DNA of 64,000 bases. Origin: Komagataeibacter saccharivorans. GTDB taxonomy: Bacteria; Pseudomonadota; Alphaproteobacteria; Acetobacterales; Acetobacteraceae. The position numbers were made by a program, and so were the translations under genes. A model generated the notes under the pieces. The model made no database searches and was not told the DNA's origin. It saw nothing but the letters and a program-made list of their open reading frames with translations. This document shows positions 1-7,751 of this stretch, piece after piece; position 1 is the stretch's first letter; every line of letters begins with the position of its first letter. Location: contig NZ_NKTY01000013.1 of assembly GCF_003207825.1 (NCBI RefSeq), positions 18,745-82,744 of the forward strand, read 5' to 3'.

Positions 1-159
1 TTCTGGCAGGCTGCTGTCCCATTCGCCAGAAAGGTACTGACATATCTCCGCATTACGGACAAAGGCGGTAACATCCGCAGGAAACTGTTCCTCAGCCCTT
101 GCAATAACCGGAAAGCCGACAAGTAAACAGGTAAGAAGAAATGCCATTTTCGTAATCAT
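1..159 (-). CDS. Secreted hypothetical protein (partial, N-terminal end only)
   Basis: The first 53 codons of a minus-strand gene that runs off the left edge of the window. The product begins MITKMAFLLTCLLVGFPV, a hydrophobic signal peptide ending near ARA-EE, so it is probably exported. The mature part contains FVRNAEICQYLSGEWD, which resembles small exported proteobacterial proteins with a conserved F..R...C.....GEW pattern and no known function. An internal ATG four codons downstream is an alternative start. No function can be assigned. Confidence 0.6.
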   Translation of the reverse strand, partial: MITKMAFLLTCLLVGFPVIARAEEQFPADVTAFVRNAEICQYLSGEWDSSLPE

Positions 160-234
160 TGATGGATTGTCGCATACTCCGCCTGTTTCTTCCATCCGGT
201 GTCACGATGTATTCGCCCGAATGAATAATGACGT

Positions 235-272
235 AAAAAAACCCCTGCAACTTACGTCACAAGGGGTTTTTT
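235..272 (-). terminator. Rho-independent terminator after the aldehyde dehydrogenase gene
   Basis: A stem AACCCCT / AGGGGTT with a loop of about 14 bases lies just past the stop of the minus-strand aldehyde dehydrogenase gene. Read on the minus strand it ends in a run of T, and A residues precede it. This is a canonical intrinsic terminator that probably ends the yqhD-aldehyde dehydrogenase transcript. Confidence 0.75.
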
Positions 273-325
273 CATTCAGGACCAGATGGACGCAGGGCAG
301 CAATTGCCTGCGTCCGGTCATGACA

Positions 326-1717
326 TCAGAACGGGGCGTCGATGTCCACCACGTTAATAAGCTTGTGGTTGACGAACTCCTTGATGCCAAGGCCGATCAG
401 TTCCCGGCCATAGCCGGAGTTCTTGATACCACCAAAGGGCAGGTCCGCCTTGGGCGACAGCGGATGGTTGATGACCACCATGCCCGTGCGGATGGCGCGT
501 GCCACGCGGGCGCCACGGGCTTCATCCTTCGTAAACACACTACCGCCCAGACCGTAGGGGGAGTCATTGGCGATGCGGATGGCGTCGGCCTCGTCCTTCG
601 CACGGTAGATCTGGGTGACGGGACCGAAGAATTCCCAGTGCCGTGCCTCGTTCTTTTCATCCAGATTGGACATGAGCAGCGGCTGGAAGAAGGCGCCATG
701 CTCCGGCACCGGTGCGCCGATCACTTCCACCTTCGCGCCCAGATCCATCGCCCGCGTCACCTGATCGCGCAGGTCATCCGCAGCCGCCTTGGATGACAGC
801 GGCGCAAGCGTGGTGGCCGGGTCCATCGGATCACCCGCCTTCAGTGCTGCAACGCCTTCCTTATACAGCGCAAGGAACCGGTCATAAATGGCATCAGCCA
901 CGATCAGCCGCTTGGCGGAAACACAGACCTGCCCGGCATTCCAGTGCCGACCGATCACCGCCCAGCGGGCTGCCTTTTCCACATCGGCGTCATCCAGCAC
1001 GATGAAGGCGTCCGCGCCGCCCAGTTCCATCGTCGCCTTCTTCAGCGCCTTCCCTGCAATACCGGCAATAACCGTGCCCGCCCCTTCCGAACCGGTCAGT
1101 GCGATACCGCACACGCGGGGATCGTTCAGGATCATGGCGGTGTGCGGACGCGCCGCATACAGGTTACGGAACAGGCCCGCGGGCAGTCCGGCTTCCGCCA
1201 TCAGCGTATCAAAAGCAGCGGCGCATTGCGGCAGGTTGGACGCATGCTTGAGCAGCACGGCATTACCGGCCGAAAGCTGCGGCGCGATGATGCGCACCAC
1301 CTGATAGAACGGGAAGTTCCACGGCTCGATCGCCAGCACGATGCCAAGCGGCTCATGCACCAGCGTGGCCCTGCCTTCCGCCGCGTCCGCCACAGGCAGG
1401 ATCTCGGGCTTCAGCAGTTCTTCGGCATGGTTTGCGTAATATTCGAAAATCTCGGCGGAAAGAATGACTTCCTTCTTTGACTCCTCGAACAGCTTGCCCA
1501 TTTCCAGCGTGCCGAGGCGGGCATATTTATCAATGTCACGGCGCAGGATGGCAGCCGCCGCGTTCATGACCTTTGCACGATCGGCAAAGGATGTATCGCG
1601 CCAGCTTTCAAACGCGGCATGCGCCTGTGCCAGTGCGGTCTGTACTTCCGCATCCGTTGCATCGGGAAAGGTTGCAACGACTTCGTTGGTATAGGGATTG
1701 GTTGTGGCGTACGCCAT
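326..1717 (-). CDS. NAD(P)-dependent aldehyde dehydrogenase, succinate-semialdehyde type
   Basis: A 463-residue aldehyde dehydrogenase superfamily protein of normal length that oxidises an aldehyde to its carboxylate. Visible motifs are EPWNFPFYQ (cofactor-site loop), LTGSEGAG, ELGGADAFIVLDDADV (general-base Glu) and GQVCVSAKR (catalytic Cys). It resembles Sad/YneI-like succinate-semialdehyde dehydrogenases, but the physiological substrate is not certain. GAGG precedes the ATG by about 7 bases. It lies 58 bases after yqhD on the same strand, so the two probably form an operon under the NemR-like repressor, with aldehydes either reduced by YqhD or oxidised by this enzyme. Confidence 0.9.
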   Translation of the reverse strand: MAYATTNPYTNEVVATFPDATDAEVQTALAQAHAAFESWRDTSFADRAKVMNAAAAILRRDIDKYARLGTLEMGKLFEESKKEVILSAEIFEYYANHAEELLKPEILPVADAAEGRATLVHEPLGIVLAIEPWNFPFYQVVRIIAPQLSAGNAVLLKHASNLPQCAAAFDTLMAEAGLPAGLFRNLYAARPHTAMILNDPRVCGIALTGSEGAGTVIAGIAGKALKKATMELGGADAFIVLDDADVEKAARWAVIGRHWNAGQVCVSAKRLIVADAIYDRFLALYKEGVAALKAGDPMDPATTLAPLSSKAAADDLRDQVTRAMDLGAKVEVIGAPVPEHGAFFQPLLMSNLDEKNEARHWEFFGPVTQIYRAKDEADAIRIANDSPYGLGGSVFTKDEARGARVARAIRTGMVVINHPLSPKADLPFGGIKNSGYGRELIGLGIKEFVNHKLINVVDIDAPF

Positions 1718-1775
1718 TTTAAGCCTCGTTTCTTTTCAACTTATGGATGCCGGCAGCGGGAACCGGCGCAGCAGG

Positions 1776-2933
1776 TCAGGCTGCGGCTTCGAGGATTTTG
1801 CGGCTGACATCCAGCGTGACATCGCCATTTTCGCCCAGATGGGTCATGCCGTGGTCTTCAAGCTGCCTGACCAGATCGTTGATGCCTTCGGCTCCGATGT
1901 CATAGGCGGACAGGCGGGTCGGCACGCCCAGACCTTCGAAGAATTCCTCGGTCTTGCGGATGACGGCGTCAATCCGCTCGTCTTCCGTGCCTTCGGTCAG
2001 GTTCCACACCCGCGCGGCATACTGCAGCAGCCTGGCGCGCTTTTCCGTGCGCCGCACCCGCAGCAGCGCCGGGAACACCATGGCCAGCGTACGGGCATGG
2101 TCGATGTGGTATTTCGCCGTGATTTCATGGCCGATCATATGCGTCGTCCAGTCATGCGGCACGCCCGCGCCAATCAGGCCGTTCAGGGCGAGGGTCGCCA
2201 CCCACATGAGGTTGGAGCGCAGGTCATAATCATCCGGTGTCGCCACGATGCGCGGCCCGATTTCGACCAGACTGGACAGCAGCCCTTCGGAAAAGCGGTC
2301 CTGCGCCATGCCATCGACCGGATAGGTCATGTACTGTTCCATCACATGGACGAAAGAGTCCACGACACCGTTGATGACCTGCTTCATCGGCAGGCTCATG
2401 GTGCGCATCGGGTCCAGCACGGAAAAGCGCGGATAGACCAGCGGATTGGAAAACAGCAGCTTGTCACCGGTGGACTGGCGCGAAATCACGCTCAGGCAGT
2501 TCATTTCTGAACCGGTTGCGGGCAGGGTAACGACCGTGCCCAGCGGCAGCGCCTTTTTTGCGGCCTCGCCCTTGCTGACCAGAATGTCCCACGGCTCACC
2601 TTCATACGGCACGGCGGCGGCAACAAACTTGGTGCCATCCATGACCGAACCGCCGCCCACGGCAAGCAGGAAGTCGAGCTTTTCCGCCCGCACCATGGCC
2701 ACGGCCTTCATCAGCGTCTCGTAAGTGGGGTTGGCTTCAATGCCACCGAATTCACGGACAGTACGGTTGCCAAGGGCTGCGCGCACTTCGGCCAGCGTCC
2801 CGCTGCGTTCGGCGCTGGCGCCACCATACAGCACGAGTACGCGTGCTTCGGGCGAAAGCTGTTCATCAAGGCGGGCAATCATGCCTTTGCCAAAGAGGAC
2901 CCGCGTGGGGTTGTAGAATTCAAAATTCAGCAT
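1776..2933 (-). CDS. yqhD: YqhD-type NADPH-dependent aldehyde reductase (iron-containing alcohol dehydrogenase)
   Basis: A 385-residue group III metal-dependent alcohol dehydrogenase. The family reduces short-chain and reactive aldehydes to alcohols with NADPH and contributes to aldehyde and glyoxal resistance. The N-terminus MLNFEFYNPTRVLFGKG, the GGGSVMDGTKF cofactor motif, and metal ligands in VVDSFVHVMEQY, THMIGHE and IDHART match YqhD along its whole length. The start at 2933 was chosen over an in-frame ATG 14 codons upstream because homology begins at MLNF and the upstream ATG lies inside the repressor operator. It is first in a likely operon with the aldehyde dehydrogenase. Confidence 0.93.
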   Translation of the reverse strand: MLNFEFYNPTRVLFGKGMIARLDEQLSPEARVLVLYGGASAERSGTLAEVRAALGNRTVREFGGIEANPTYETLMKAVAMVRAEKLDFLLAVGGGSVMDGTKFVAAAVPYEGEPWDILVSKGEAAKKALPLGTVVTLPATGSEMNCLSVISRQSTGDKLLFSNPLVYPRFSVLDPMRTMSLPMKQVINGVVDSFVHVMEQYMTYPVDGMAQDRFSEGLLSSLVEIGPRIVATPDDYDLRSNLMWVATLALNGLIGAGVPHDWTTHMIGHEITAKYHIDHARTLAMVFPALLRVRRTEKRARLLQYAARVWNLTEGTEDERIDAVIRKTEEFFEGLGVPTRLSAYDIGAEGINDLVRQLEDHGMTHLGENGDVTLDVSRKILEAAA

Positions 2934-2945
2934 TCTTGCACCTAC

Positions 2946-2976
2946 TAGACCGGTCGTCTCTATTAGACCGGTCACT
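2946..2976 (-). promoter_or_regulatory. Tandem NemR-like operators in the yqhD promoter
   Basis: Two copies of TAGACCGGTC (2946 and 2964) sit 18 bases apart, ending about 13 bases upstream of the yqhD start. The first continues as TAGACCGGTCGTCTC, an inverted repeat of the AGAC/GTCT type. The E. coli NemR box is described as TAGACCNNNNGGTCTA, so this half-site fits the NemR-like TetR protein encoded next door. A third copy lies in front of that regulator (3657-3670). Confidence 0.7.
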
Positions 2977-3017
2977 TATTAAATTCGTGAAACAGGACGC
3001 CCTGCCCCACCCTGAAA

Positions 3018-3611
3018 CTAGATTTCCAGAAGCCGCCTGCTTGCCTCCCAGGCATGGTCAAACGGCGGGGAACTGCGGGTGATCTTCACCATCAGCGTCG
3101 AACCCAGCCATAACTGGTAAAGGGCCGCCGCCAGCATCGGGGCCGACTGCATGTTGCCGATCGACCCTTCTTCCTGTCCGGCGGCAATGACCCTTGCGAT
3201 CCGTTCGATCACGGAACGGGTCCCGATCTCCAGTATCGTGCGCATCCGTTCGGACAGGTCGGATACTTCGGCCGCCAGCTTCACGATCAGGCATTTGTTC
3301 CCGATCTGGCCATCAATATGGGTATCGCGCCAGAACTGGCAGTAACGCGTGATACGCTGTGCTGCGTTCCCTTCCCCATTATCAAGGATATCGTTCATTT
3401 TGATCAGATATTCCTCGATATAGGTCCGCAGGAGTTCTTCCCCGAATGCTTCCTTTGATTCGAAGTAGTGGTAGAATGACCCCTTGGGAATACCCGCGAC
3501 ATCCAGTATCTGCGCCAGACCGACGGCGGAGAAACCACGCTGGCCGATAAGCGGTCTGGCCGTTTCCAGAATATGCTGCCGGGCGGCGCGATGTTTCTCT
3601 GCGATCTTCAT
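3018..3611 (-). CDS. NemR-like TetR family transcriptional repressor
   Basis: A 197-residue TetR regulator with an N-terminal helix-turn-helix (GFSAVGLAQILDVAGIPKGS, then FYHYFESKEAFG). The ligand-binding region has KCLIVKLAAEVSDLSERMR, closely resembling the NemR segment around its redox-sensing cysteine, so it may sense electrophiles such as aldehydes, quinones or N-ethylmaleimide-like compounds. The start MKIAEKHRAARQHIL at 3611 is preferred; the 24-codon upstream extension would run through the promoter and operator. TAGACC-type sites lie both before this gene and before yqhD, which suggests autorepression plus control of the aldehyde genes. Confidence 0.88.
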   Translation of the reverse strand: MKIAEKHRAARQHILETARPLIGQRGFSAVGLAQILDVAGIPKGSFYHYFESKEAFGEELLRTYIEEYLIKMNDILDNGEGNAAQRITRYCQFWRDTHIDGQIGNKCLIVKLAAEVSDLSERMRTILEIGTRSVIERIARVIAAGQEEGSIGNMQSAPMLAAALYQLWLGSTLMVKITRSSPPFDHAWEASRRLLEI

Positions 3612-3656
3612 GGGAGTGTATATATGGGGTGCCTGATGGCGTGTCCAGATAAAAAT

Positions 3657-3670
3657 TAGACCAGTCGTCT
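3657..3670 (-). promoter_or_regulatory. NemR-like operator in the tetR promoter
   Basis: TAGACCAGTCGTCT lies about 45 bases upstream of the chosen TetR start. It shares the TAGACC half-site and the GTCT inverted half with the yqhD sites at 2946 and 2964. The shared motif supports autoregulation. Confidence 0.65.
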
Positions 3671-3689
3671 TTTTTTGGATCATGCCTGC

Positions 3690-4595
3690 TCAGGCACTCT
3701 GCCCGGCCATGATTTCCCCAATAATATCCTCCACCATCCGGGTGGTGCGCGAAAGCTGCCGCGTGCGGTCATGCACCAGCGCCAGCGTAAGATCCGGCAC
3801 GCTGGCCCCGATCAGCGGGACAAAAGCCAGATCCCCCCGCATCACTTCGGACATCACATCCAGATAACTGAGCAGACAGATACCCGTTCCCGCCATGACA
3901 AGGGAAATGATCATCTGCACATTGTTCGCCCGTGCCGCGACAGACGGGGCCATGCGTCCCGCCGCCATCAGCCGGGCAAATACGGATGCCAGCGCCAGCG
4001 GCTGTTCCGGCACGATCATGGCATGGTCCGCGCACTGCGTCAGCCGGACGGCATCATGCTGCGCCAGCGGATGGTCGGAACGGCAGGCAAAGCCGAGCGG
4101 AAAGGACAGCCGCCGGACCACAACCAGATCACGCATTTCCTCCGGGTCCAGTACCAGCGCAAGATCGCCTTCGCCGGACAGCAGGGTGTGGTGAATACTT
4201 TTATTGTCGCGGATATGCACATTCAGCACGACACCGGGATGCGTGCGTTTCATGCGGCTGACCAGTTCGGGCAGGAAAGCACGCGACAGGGCTTCGGGCG
4301 CCAGCAGGTCAACCTGACCACGGCGTATGCCCTTCAGGTCATCGATTTCGCGCTTCAGGTCATCCAGATCCTTAACCCAGCGTCTGGCGCATCCATACAG
4401 CAGTTCCCCCGCCGCCGTCAGGCGCATGCCGGTGGGCAGGCGTTCAAATAACGGGGTCTGGAGCTGTTTTTCACCCAGCAGGATATGCCGGTTGATGGCC
4501 GAACCCGCGATATGCAGTTCCTCTGCCGCCTTGCGTATGGATTTGTGCCGCGCAACAGCCAGGAAATAGACCAGAAAACGGGAAAAAGGCTGCAT
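3690..4595 (-). CDS. LysR family transcriptional regulator
   Basis: A 301-residue LysR-type regulator. The N-terminal winged helix-turn-helix spans about residues 5-62 (FLAVARHKSIRKAAEELHIA, SAINRHILLGEKQLQTPLFE), followed by a periplasmic-binding-protein-like effector domain. It is divergent from the Rieske oxygenase gene, with a 117-base shared intergenic region. LysR regulators commonly control the divergent operon, so it probably responds to the substrate of the oxygenase/reductase pair; the effector is unknown. The inverted repeat TTCTCATTTCGAGAA (4599-4613), immediately upstream of its start, is a plausible binding site. Confidence 0.88.
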   Translation of the reverse strand: MQPFSRFLVYFLAVARHKSIRKAAEELHIAGSAINRHILLGEKQLQTPLFERLPTGMRLTAAGELLYGCARRWVKDLDDLKREIDDLKGIRRGQVDLLAPEALSRAFLPELVSRMKRTHPGVVLNVHIRDNKSIHHTLLSGEGDLALVLDPEEMRDLVVVRRLSFPLGFACRSDHPLAQHDAVRLTQCADHAMIVPEQPLALASVFARLMAAGRMAPSVAARANNVQMIISLVMAGTGICLLSYLDVMSEVMRGDLAFVPLIGASVPDLTLALVHDRTRQLSRTTRMVEDIIGEIMAGQSA

Positions 4596-4598
4596 GCG

Positions 4599-4613
4599 TT
4601 CTCATTTCGAGAA
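4599..4613. promoter_or_regulatory. Inverted repeat in the LysR / Rieske intergenic region
   Basis: TTCTC-N5-GAGAA is a perfect interrupted dyad four bases upstream of the LysR start codon. LysR proteins often bind such dyads in the divergent promoter region. It is a candidate autoregulatory operator; no binding data can be inferred from sequence alone. Confidence 0.4.
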
Positions 4614-4712
4614 TGGGAAAGGATCAATTATGATATATCTGAGAGCACACCGCATGTGAAATGATCTTTCCGAAGACCCCGGACCGCTTCCGGCCCGTTC
4701 AGGAGGACCATC

Positions 4713-5768
4713 ATGACCACAGCAACCTGCGCCCGCCCGGCGGACATCCACCCCCTGCCCCGCACCATGACGTTTGAAGTGGATGACTGGAACATCCTTG
4801 CGCGCTGCTGGCATCCGGTCGCCCTTGTGCGCGAACTGGGTGACAGGCCGCTGGGCGTGACCCTGCTGGATGCGCCGCTGGTGGTCTATCGCGCGGGCGA
4901 CAGCATTGTCGTGGCCGATGACCTGTGTCCCCACCGTGGCGTGCCGCTAAGCATGGGCAAGGGAGACGGGCAGACCGTTGCCTGCGCCTATCACGGTTTC
5001 CGTTTTGGAGAAAAAGGCCGCTGCGTGAAGGTGCCCGCCCATCCCGACAGCGCCATTCCGTCAAAGCTCAACCTGCGCACCTATCCCGCCGTGGAACGCT
5101 ATGGCCTGATCTGGACCTGCCTGCGACCGGAAGGGGACGGGGCCGATATTCCCCCCATGCCGCACTGGAACGACCCGGCCTTTCAGCAGATCAACTGCCC
5201 GTGGATCGATATTGCCGGTTTTGCAGGCCGACAGGTGGAAGGGTTCATTGACGTGGCCCATTTCGCCTTTGTCCATACCGACACGTTCGCGGACCCTGAA
5301 AACCCCGTGGTGCCCCCTTACAGGACCCGCATCACGCCCGACGGGTTCGAAGCGGAATACCGCAGCAGCGTGGGCAATTATCCCATTGGCAAAAGCGACC
5401 GGGGGCGGTCGGGTTTTGAATGGCTGCGGCATTTCCGCGTGCATGTACCCTTTACCGCGACGCTGGAAATCCATTTCCCCGATAATGGCCGCCTTGTCAT
5501 CATGAATGCGGCGTCACCCGTGTCGGCCCGTAAAACGCGGATGTTCGCGCCCATGTGCCGTAACTTCGACAAGGACCTGCCTCTACAGGATGTCTATGAC
5601 TTCAACCTGCGGGTTTTCGAGGAGGACCGCGCCCTGGTGGAAGCCCAGAAACCGGAGAACCTGCCGCTGGATCCCACGCTTGAAGCGCATGTCATGGCGG
5701 ATCGCAGTTCGATCGCCTATCGCCGTGCCCTGCGCACGATGGGACTGAGCCAGTTCTTCACGGCGTGA
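4713..5768 (+). CDS. Rieske non-heme iron oxygenase (VanA/demethylase-type terminal oxygenase)
   Basis: A 351-residue terminal oxygenase. The Rieske [2Fe-2S] ligands are in LCPHRG (Cys72, His74) and CAYHGF (Cys91, His94). The mononuclear iron site appears as D-x2-H-x4-H within FIDVAHFAFVHTD (Asp180, His183, His188). Family members hydroxylate or O/N-demethylate aromatic or heterocyclic substrates using electrons from a partner reductase, here the next gene. AGGAGG stands about 6 bases before the ATG. The substrate is not predictable; vanillate-like methoxyaromatics are only one possibility. Likely co-transcribed with the reductase and controlled by the divergent LysR gene. Confidence 0.9.
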   Translation: MTTATCARPADIHPLPRTMTFEVDDWNILARCWHPVALVRELGDRPLGVTLLDAPLVVYRAGDSIVVADDLCPHRGVPLSMGKGDGQTVACAYHGFRFGEKGRCVKVPAHPDSAIPSKLNLRTYPAVERYGLIWTCLRPEGDGADIPPMPHWNDPAFQQINCPWIDIAGFAGRQVEGFIDVAHFAFVHTDTFADPENPVVPPYRTRITPDGFEAEYRSSVGNYPIGKSDRGRSGFEWLRHFRVHVPFTATLEIHFPDNGRLVIMNAASPVSARKTRMFAPMCRNFDKDLPLQDVYDFNLRVFEEDRALVEAQKPENLPLDPTLEAHVMADRSSIAYRRALRTMGLSQFFTA

Positions 5769-5782
5769 AGGGAATGATGCCC

Positions 5783-6727
5783 ATGTCCACCCTGTTTTCT
5801 GTCCTTGTCGATGCTGTCACGCCGGAAGGGGACGACTGCGTGCGCCTGCGTCTGGTCGCCCGGGCGGGGCAGGACGACCTGCCACGCTTTGAACCCGGCG
5901 CGCATATTGATGTCATGACCCCTTCGGGCCTGATCCGTCAGTATTCACTGTGTGGATCAGCGGAAGATCGCACGGGGTATGAACTGTGCATCAAGCGCGA
6001 AGCAGCCTCCCGTGGGGGATCGGAATCCCTGTGCGCGGGAATACGGCGGGGCATGGAACTGCGGATTTCCCCGCCCCGCAATGCGTTCATGCTGCCTGAC
6101 GCGCAACGCCATATCCTGATCGGGGGCGGTATCGGCATTACGCCCCTGCTTTCCATGATGATGTATCTGCAAGGCAGGAATGCTGACTGGCAGCTTCATT
6201 ATTATACGCGTGATCCCCGGCGCGCGCCGTTTGGGGACATGCTACGCCAAAGTCCGTATGCGCCCCGTGTCCAGTTCAGCCGAAGCCTGAAAAACGGGTA
6301 CCCGGATGTACTGGACACACCATCGCCTGACACCGCCATCATGCTGTGCGGGCCGGACGGGTTCATGAACGCTGTTTTTTCCCATGCCATCGCCGCAGGC
6401 TGGCAGGCGGATCAGGTCCATACCGAATATTTCCGCCCGACCGAAACAACCCACGCCCTTTCCGATCGGGCGTTTGATGTCGTGCTGGCGCGATCAGAGC
6501 AGACGGTGAACGTACCGGCGGGACAGAGCATTGCCGCCGCCCTGCTTGCCGCCGGGGTGGATGTGGACCTGTCGTGTGAGCAGGGTATGTGCGGTGCCTG
6601 TGTCGTGCCGCTTGTCGCCGGGGAAGGCGATCACCGTGATATGGTCCTGACCGCGGAAGAACAGGGGCGCAGCATTGCGCTATGCTGTTCACGCAGCCGC
6701 AGCCCGTCGCTGACACTGGACCTGTAA
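5783..6727 (+). CDS. VanB-type oxygenase reductase (FMN/NAD domain plus plant-type ferredoxin)
   Basis: A 314-residue phthalate-dioxygenase-reductase family protein that passes electrons from NAD(P)H to the Rieske oxygenase upstream. An N-terminal flavin-binding barrel (PGAHIDVMTPSGLIRQYSLC) is followed by an NAD-binding domain (LIGGGIGITPLLSMM, MLCGPDGFMNAVF). The C-terminal [2Fe-2S] ferredoxin has Cys ligands in LSCEQGMCGACVVP and a final Cys in ALCCS. The ATG at 5783 was preferred because AGGGA lies 9 bases upstream and MSTLFSVLV fits the family N-terminus. In-frame GTG 5765, ATG 5774 and ATG 5777 are alternatives. Only 14 bases separate it from the oxygenase stop. Confidence 0.9.
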   Translation: MSTLFSVLVDAVTPEGDDCVRLRLVARAGQDDLPRFEPGAHIDVMTPSGLIRQYSLCGSAEDRTGYELCIKREAASRGGSESLCAGIRRGMELRISPPRNAFMLPDAQRHILIGGGIGITPLLSMMMYLQGRNADWQLHYYTRDPRRAPFGDMLRQSPYAPRVQFSRSLKNGYPDVLDTPSPDTAIMLCGPDGFMNAVFSHAIAAGWQADQVHTEYFRPTETTHALSDRAFDVVLARSEQTVNVPAGQSIAAALLAAGVDVDLSCEQGMCGACVVPLVAGEGDHRDMVLTAEEQGRSIALCCSRSRSPSLTLDL

Positions 6728-6758
6728 CCGGGACCGGGCGGGGAATACCCGCGCGTTA

Positions 6759-7550
6759 CTATGGCTGTCGGGAACTGTCCTCGGGGTCCGGTAATGCCAG
6801 CAGCGTCTCTTTCAGCGTATCCGGCAGGGCTGGAAAAGGATCGACCCCGACCGCGCGGATCAGCGTCGCCACATTGACAACCGTGCAGGTCGGGTTTTCC
6901 GTGTTCTTGCAGACATAGACACCGGCTGCGTTGACCATGGGGTCATACACCGCTTTCCATGTGGAGGAAGGCACCACAACATGATGCCCGATCCCCTGCG
7001 TGCTGCCGTAAAAAGCCGGTCCGGTCACGACATAGAGCGCGCCTTCCTGCAACGCCAGTTTCCGCACCGCCCGTTCCACATCGCTCCATATCCCCTTATT
7101 CAGTTCGGGTGTCTGTGGCACGACATTGGCCAGTGAAAACGCCTGATCGCGTCCCGCCATGTCGGGTGCTTCCGACGCTGGTGTCATACGGCCACGGGCA
7201 TAGCCCGAACGCCTGTAATCGGCAGGATCTGCCCCGTCGCCCGGCGGCAGGCGTGGGTCGGCATGGGGCCGGTCGGTCACGCGGCCCAACTGGCTGGCCC
7301 GCATGATTTCCCGCCGGGTCAGATATTCCGCCGACCATAGCGGTTCATGCACCAGACCGGAATTGAGGGCAGCATAATCCGCATTGCACAGCAGGGTCGT
7401 GCGCGGCAGCAGTCCGGGGGCAACCAGCGCGGGCAGGTGGCCCTGCGCGCCGAACTGCGGGCACGGATCTTCCTGGGCTGATGCCGCGCAGGGCATGCTG
7501 ACAGCCAGGCATCCCATAACCGCACACACCCGGACTGATCTGCGTAACAT
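6759..7550 (-). CDS. DNA/RNA non-specific endonuclease-fold protein with degenerate active site
   Basis: A 263-residue exported protein of the NucA/EndA-type (beta-beta-alpha metal) nuclease family. A signal peptide (MLRRSVRVCAVMGCLAVSMP, ending near ASA) is followed by the nuclease-like core, including QAFSLANVVPQTPELNKG, which carries the Asn expected for metal binding. The family's catalytic D-R-G-H reads A-R-G-R here (YARGRMTPA, residues 118-121), so both the Asp and the general-base His are missing. The protein is probably inactive as a nuclease or uses other residues. The start at 7550 has AGAGG 8-9 bases upstream; an in-frame ATG 11 codons earlier is less likely. It converges on the reductase gene. 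Confidence 0.82.
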   Translation of the reverse strand: MLRRSVRVCAVMGCLAVSMPCAASAQEDPCPQFGAQGHLPALVAPGLLPRTTLLCNADYAALNSGLVHEPLWSAEYLTRREIMRASQLGRVTDRPHADPRLPPGDGADPADYRRSGYARGRMTPASEAPDMAGRDQAFSLANVVPQTPELNKGIWSDVERAVRKLALQEGALYVVTGPAFYGSTQGIGHHVVVPSSTWKAVYDPMVNAAGVYVCKNTENPTCTVVNVATLIRAVGVDPFPALPDTLKETLLALPDPEDSSRQP

Positions 7551-7703
7551 ACCGAACACCTCTGGATACCCTGCATAGGGCATTCCACATCAGCCGGGCG
7601 CAAGGCAAGCCCCGGCCTGCGATAAGGTGTAATGGTCGCGGCATCGCAATACTGCCGGAAAAACAGACTGTCTGAAAAACCCGCTTTTCATAAGAAAGGT
7701 TCT

Positions 7704-7742
7704 GGTGAAGCTTTTTGAGAAAAGGCGGCACTCAAAAACCTT
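7704..7742. repeat. Dispersed hairpin repeat (copy 1)
   Basis: The stretch containing GGTGAAGCTTTTTGAGAAAA and GGCGGCACTCAAAAAC resembles copies near 14786, 42491 and 53374. The right half closely matches the 53374 copy (GCGGCACCCAAAAAC). It lies just downstream of the lipid kinase gene and probably acts as, or evolved from, a terminator-like element. Confidence 0.5.
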
Positions 7743-7751
7743 TATTACATT

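Noticed and set aside
706..720. GCACCGGTGC resembling the parS core
   Set aside because: Only 10 bases match, lies inside the aldehyde dehydrogenase coding sequence, and lacks the flanking ATT/AAT arms.
1698..2510. 270-codon plus-strand frame opposite yqhD
   Set aside because: Antisense to a clear YqhD gene; His/Gln/Arg-rich shadow translation.
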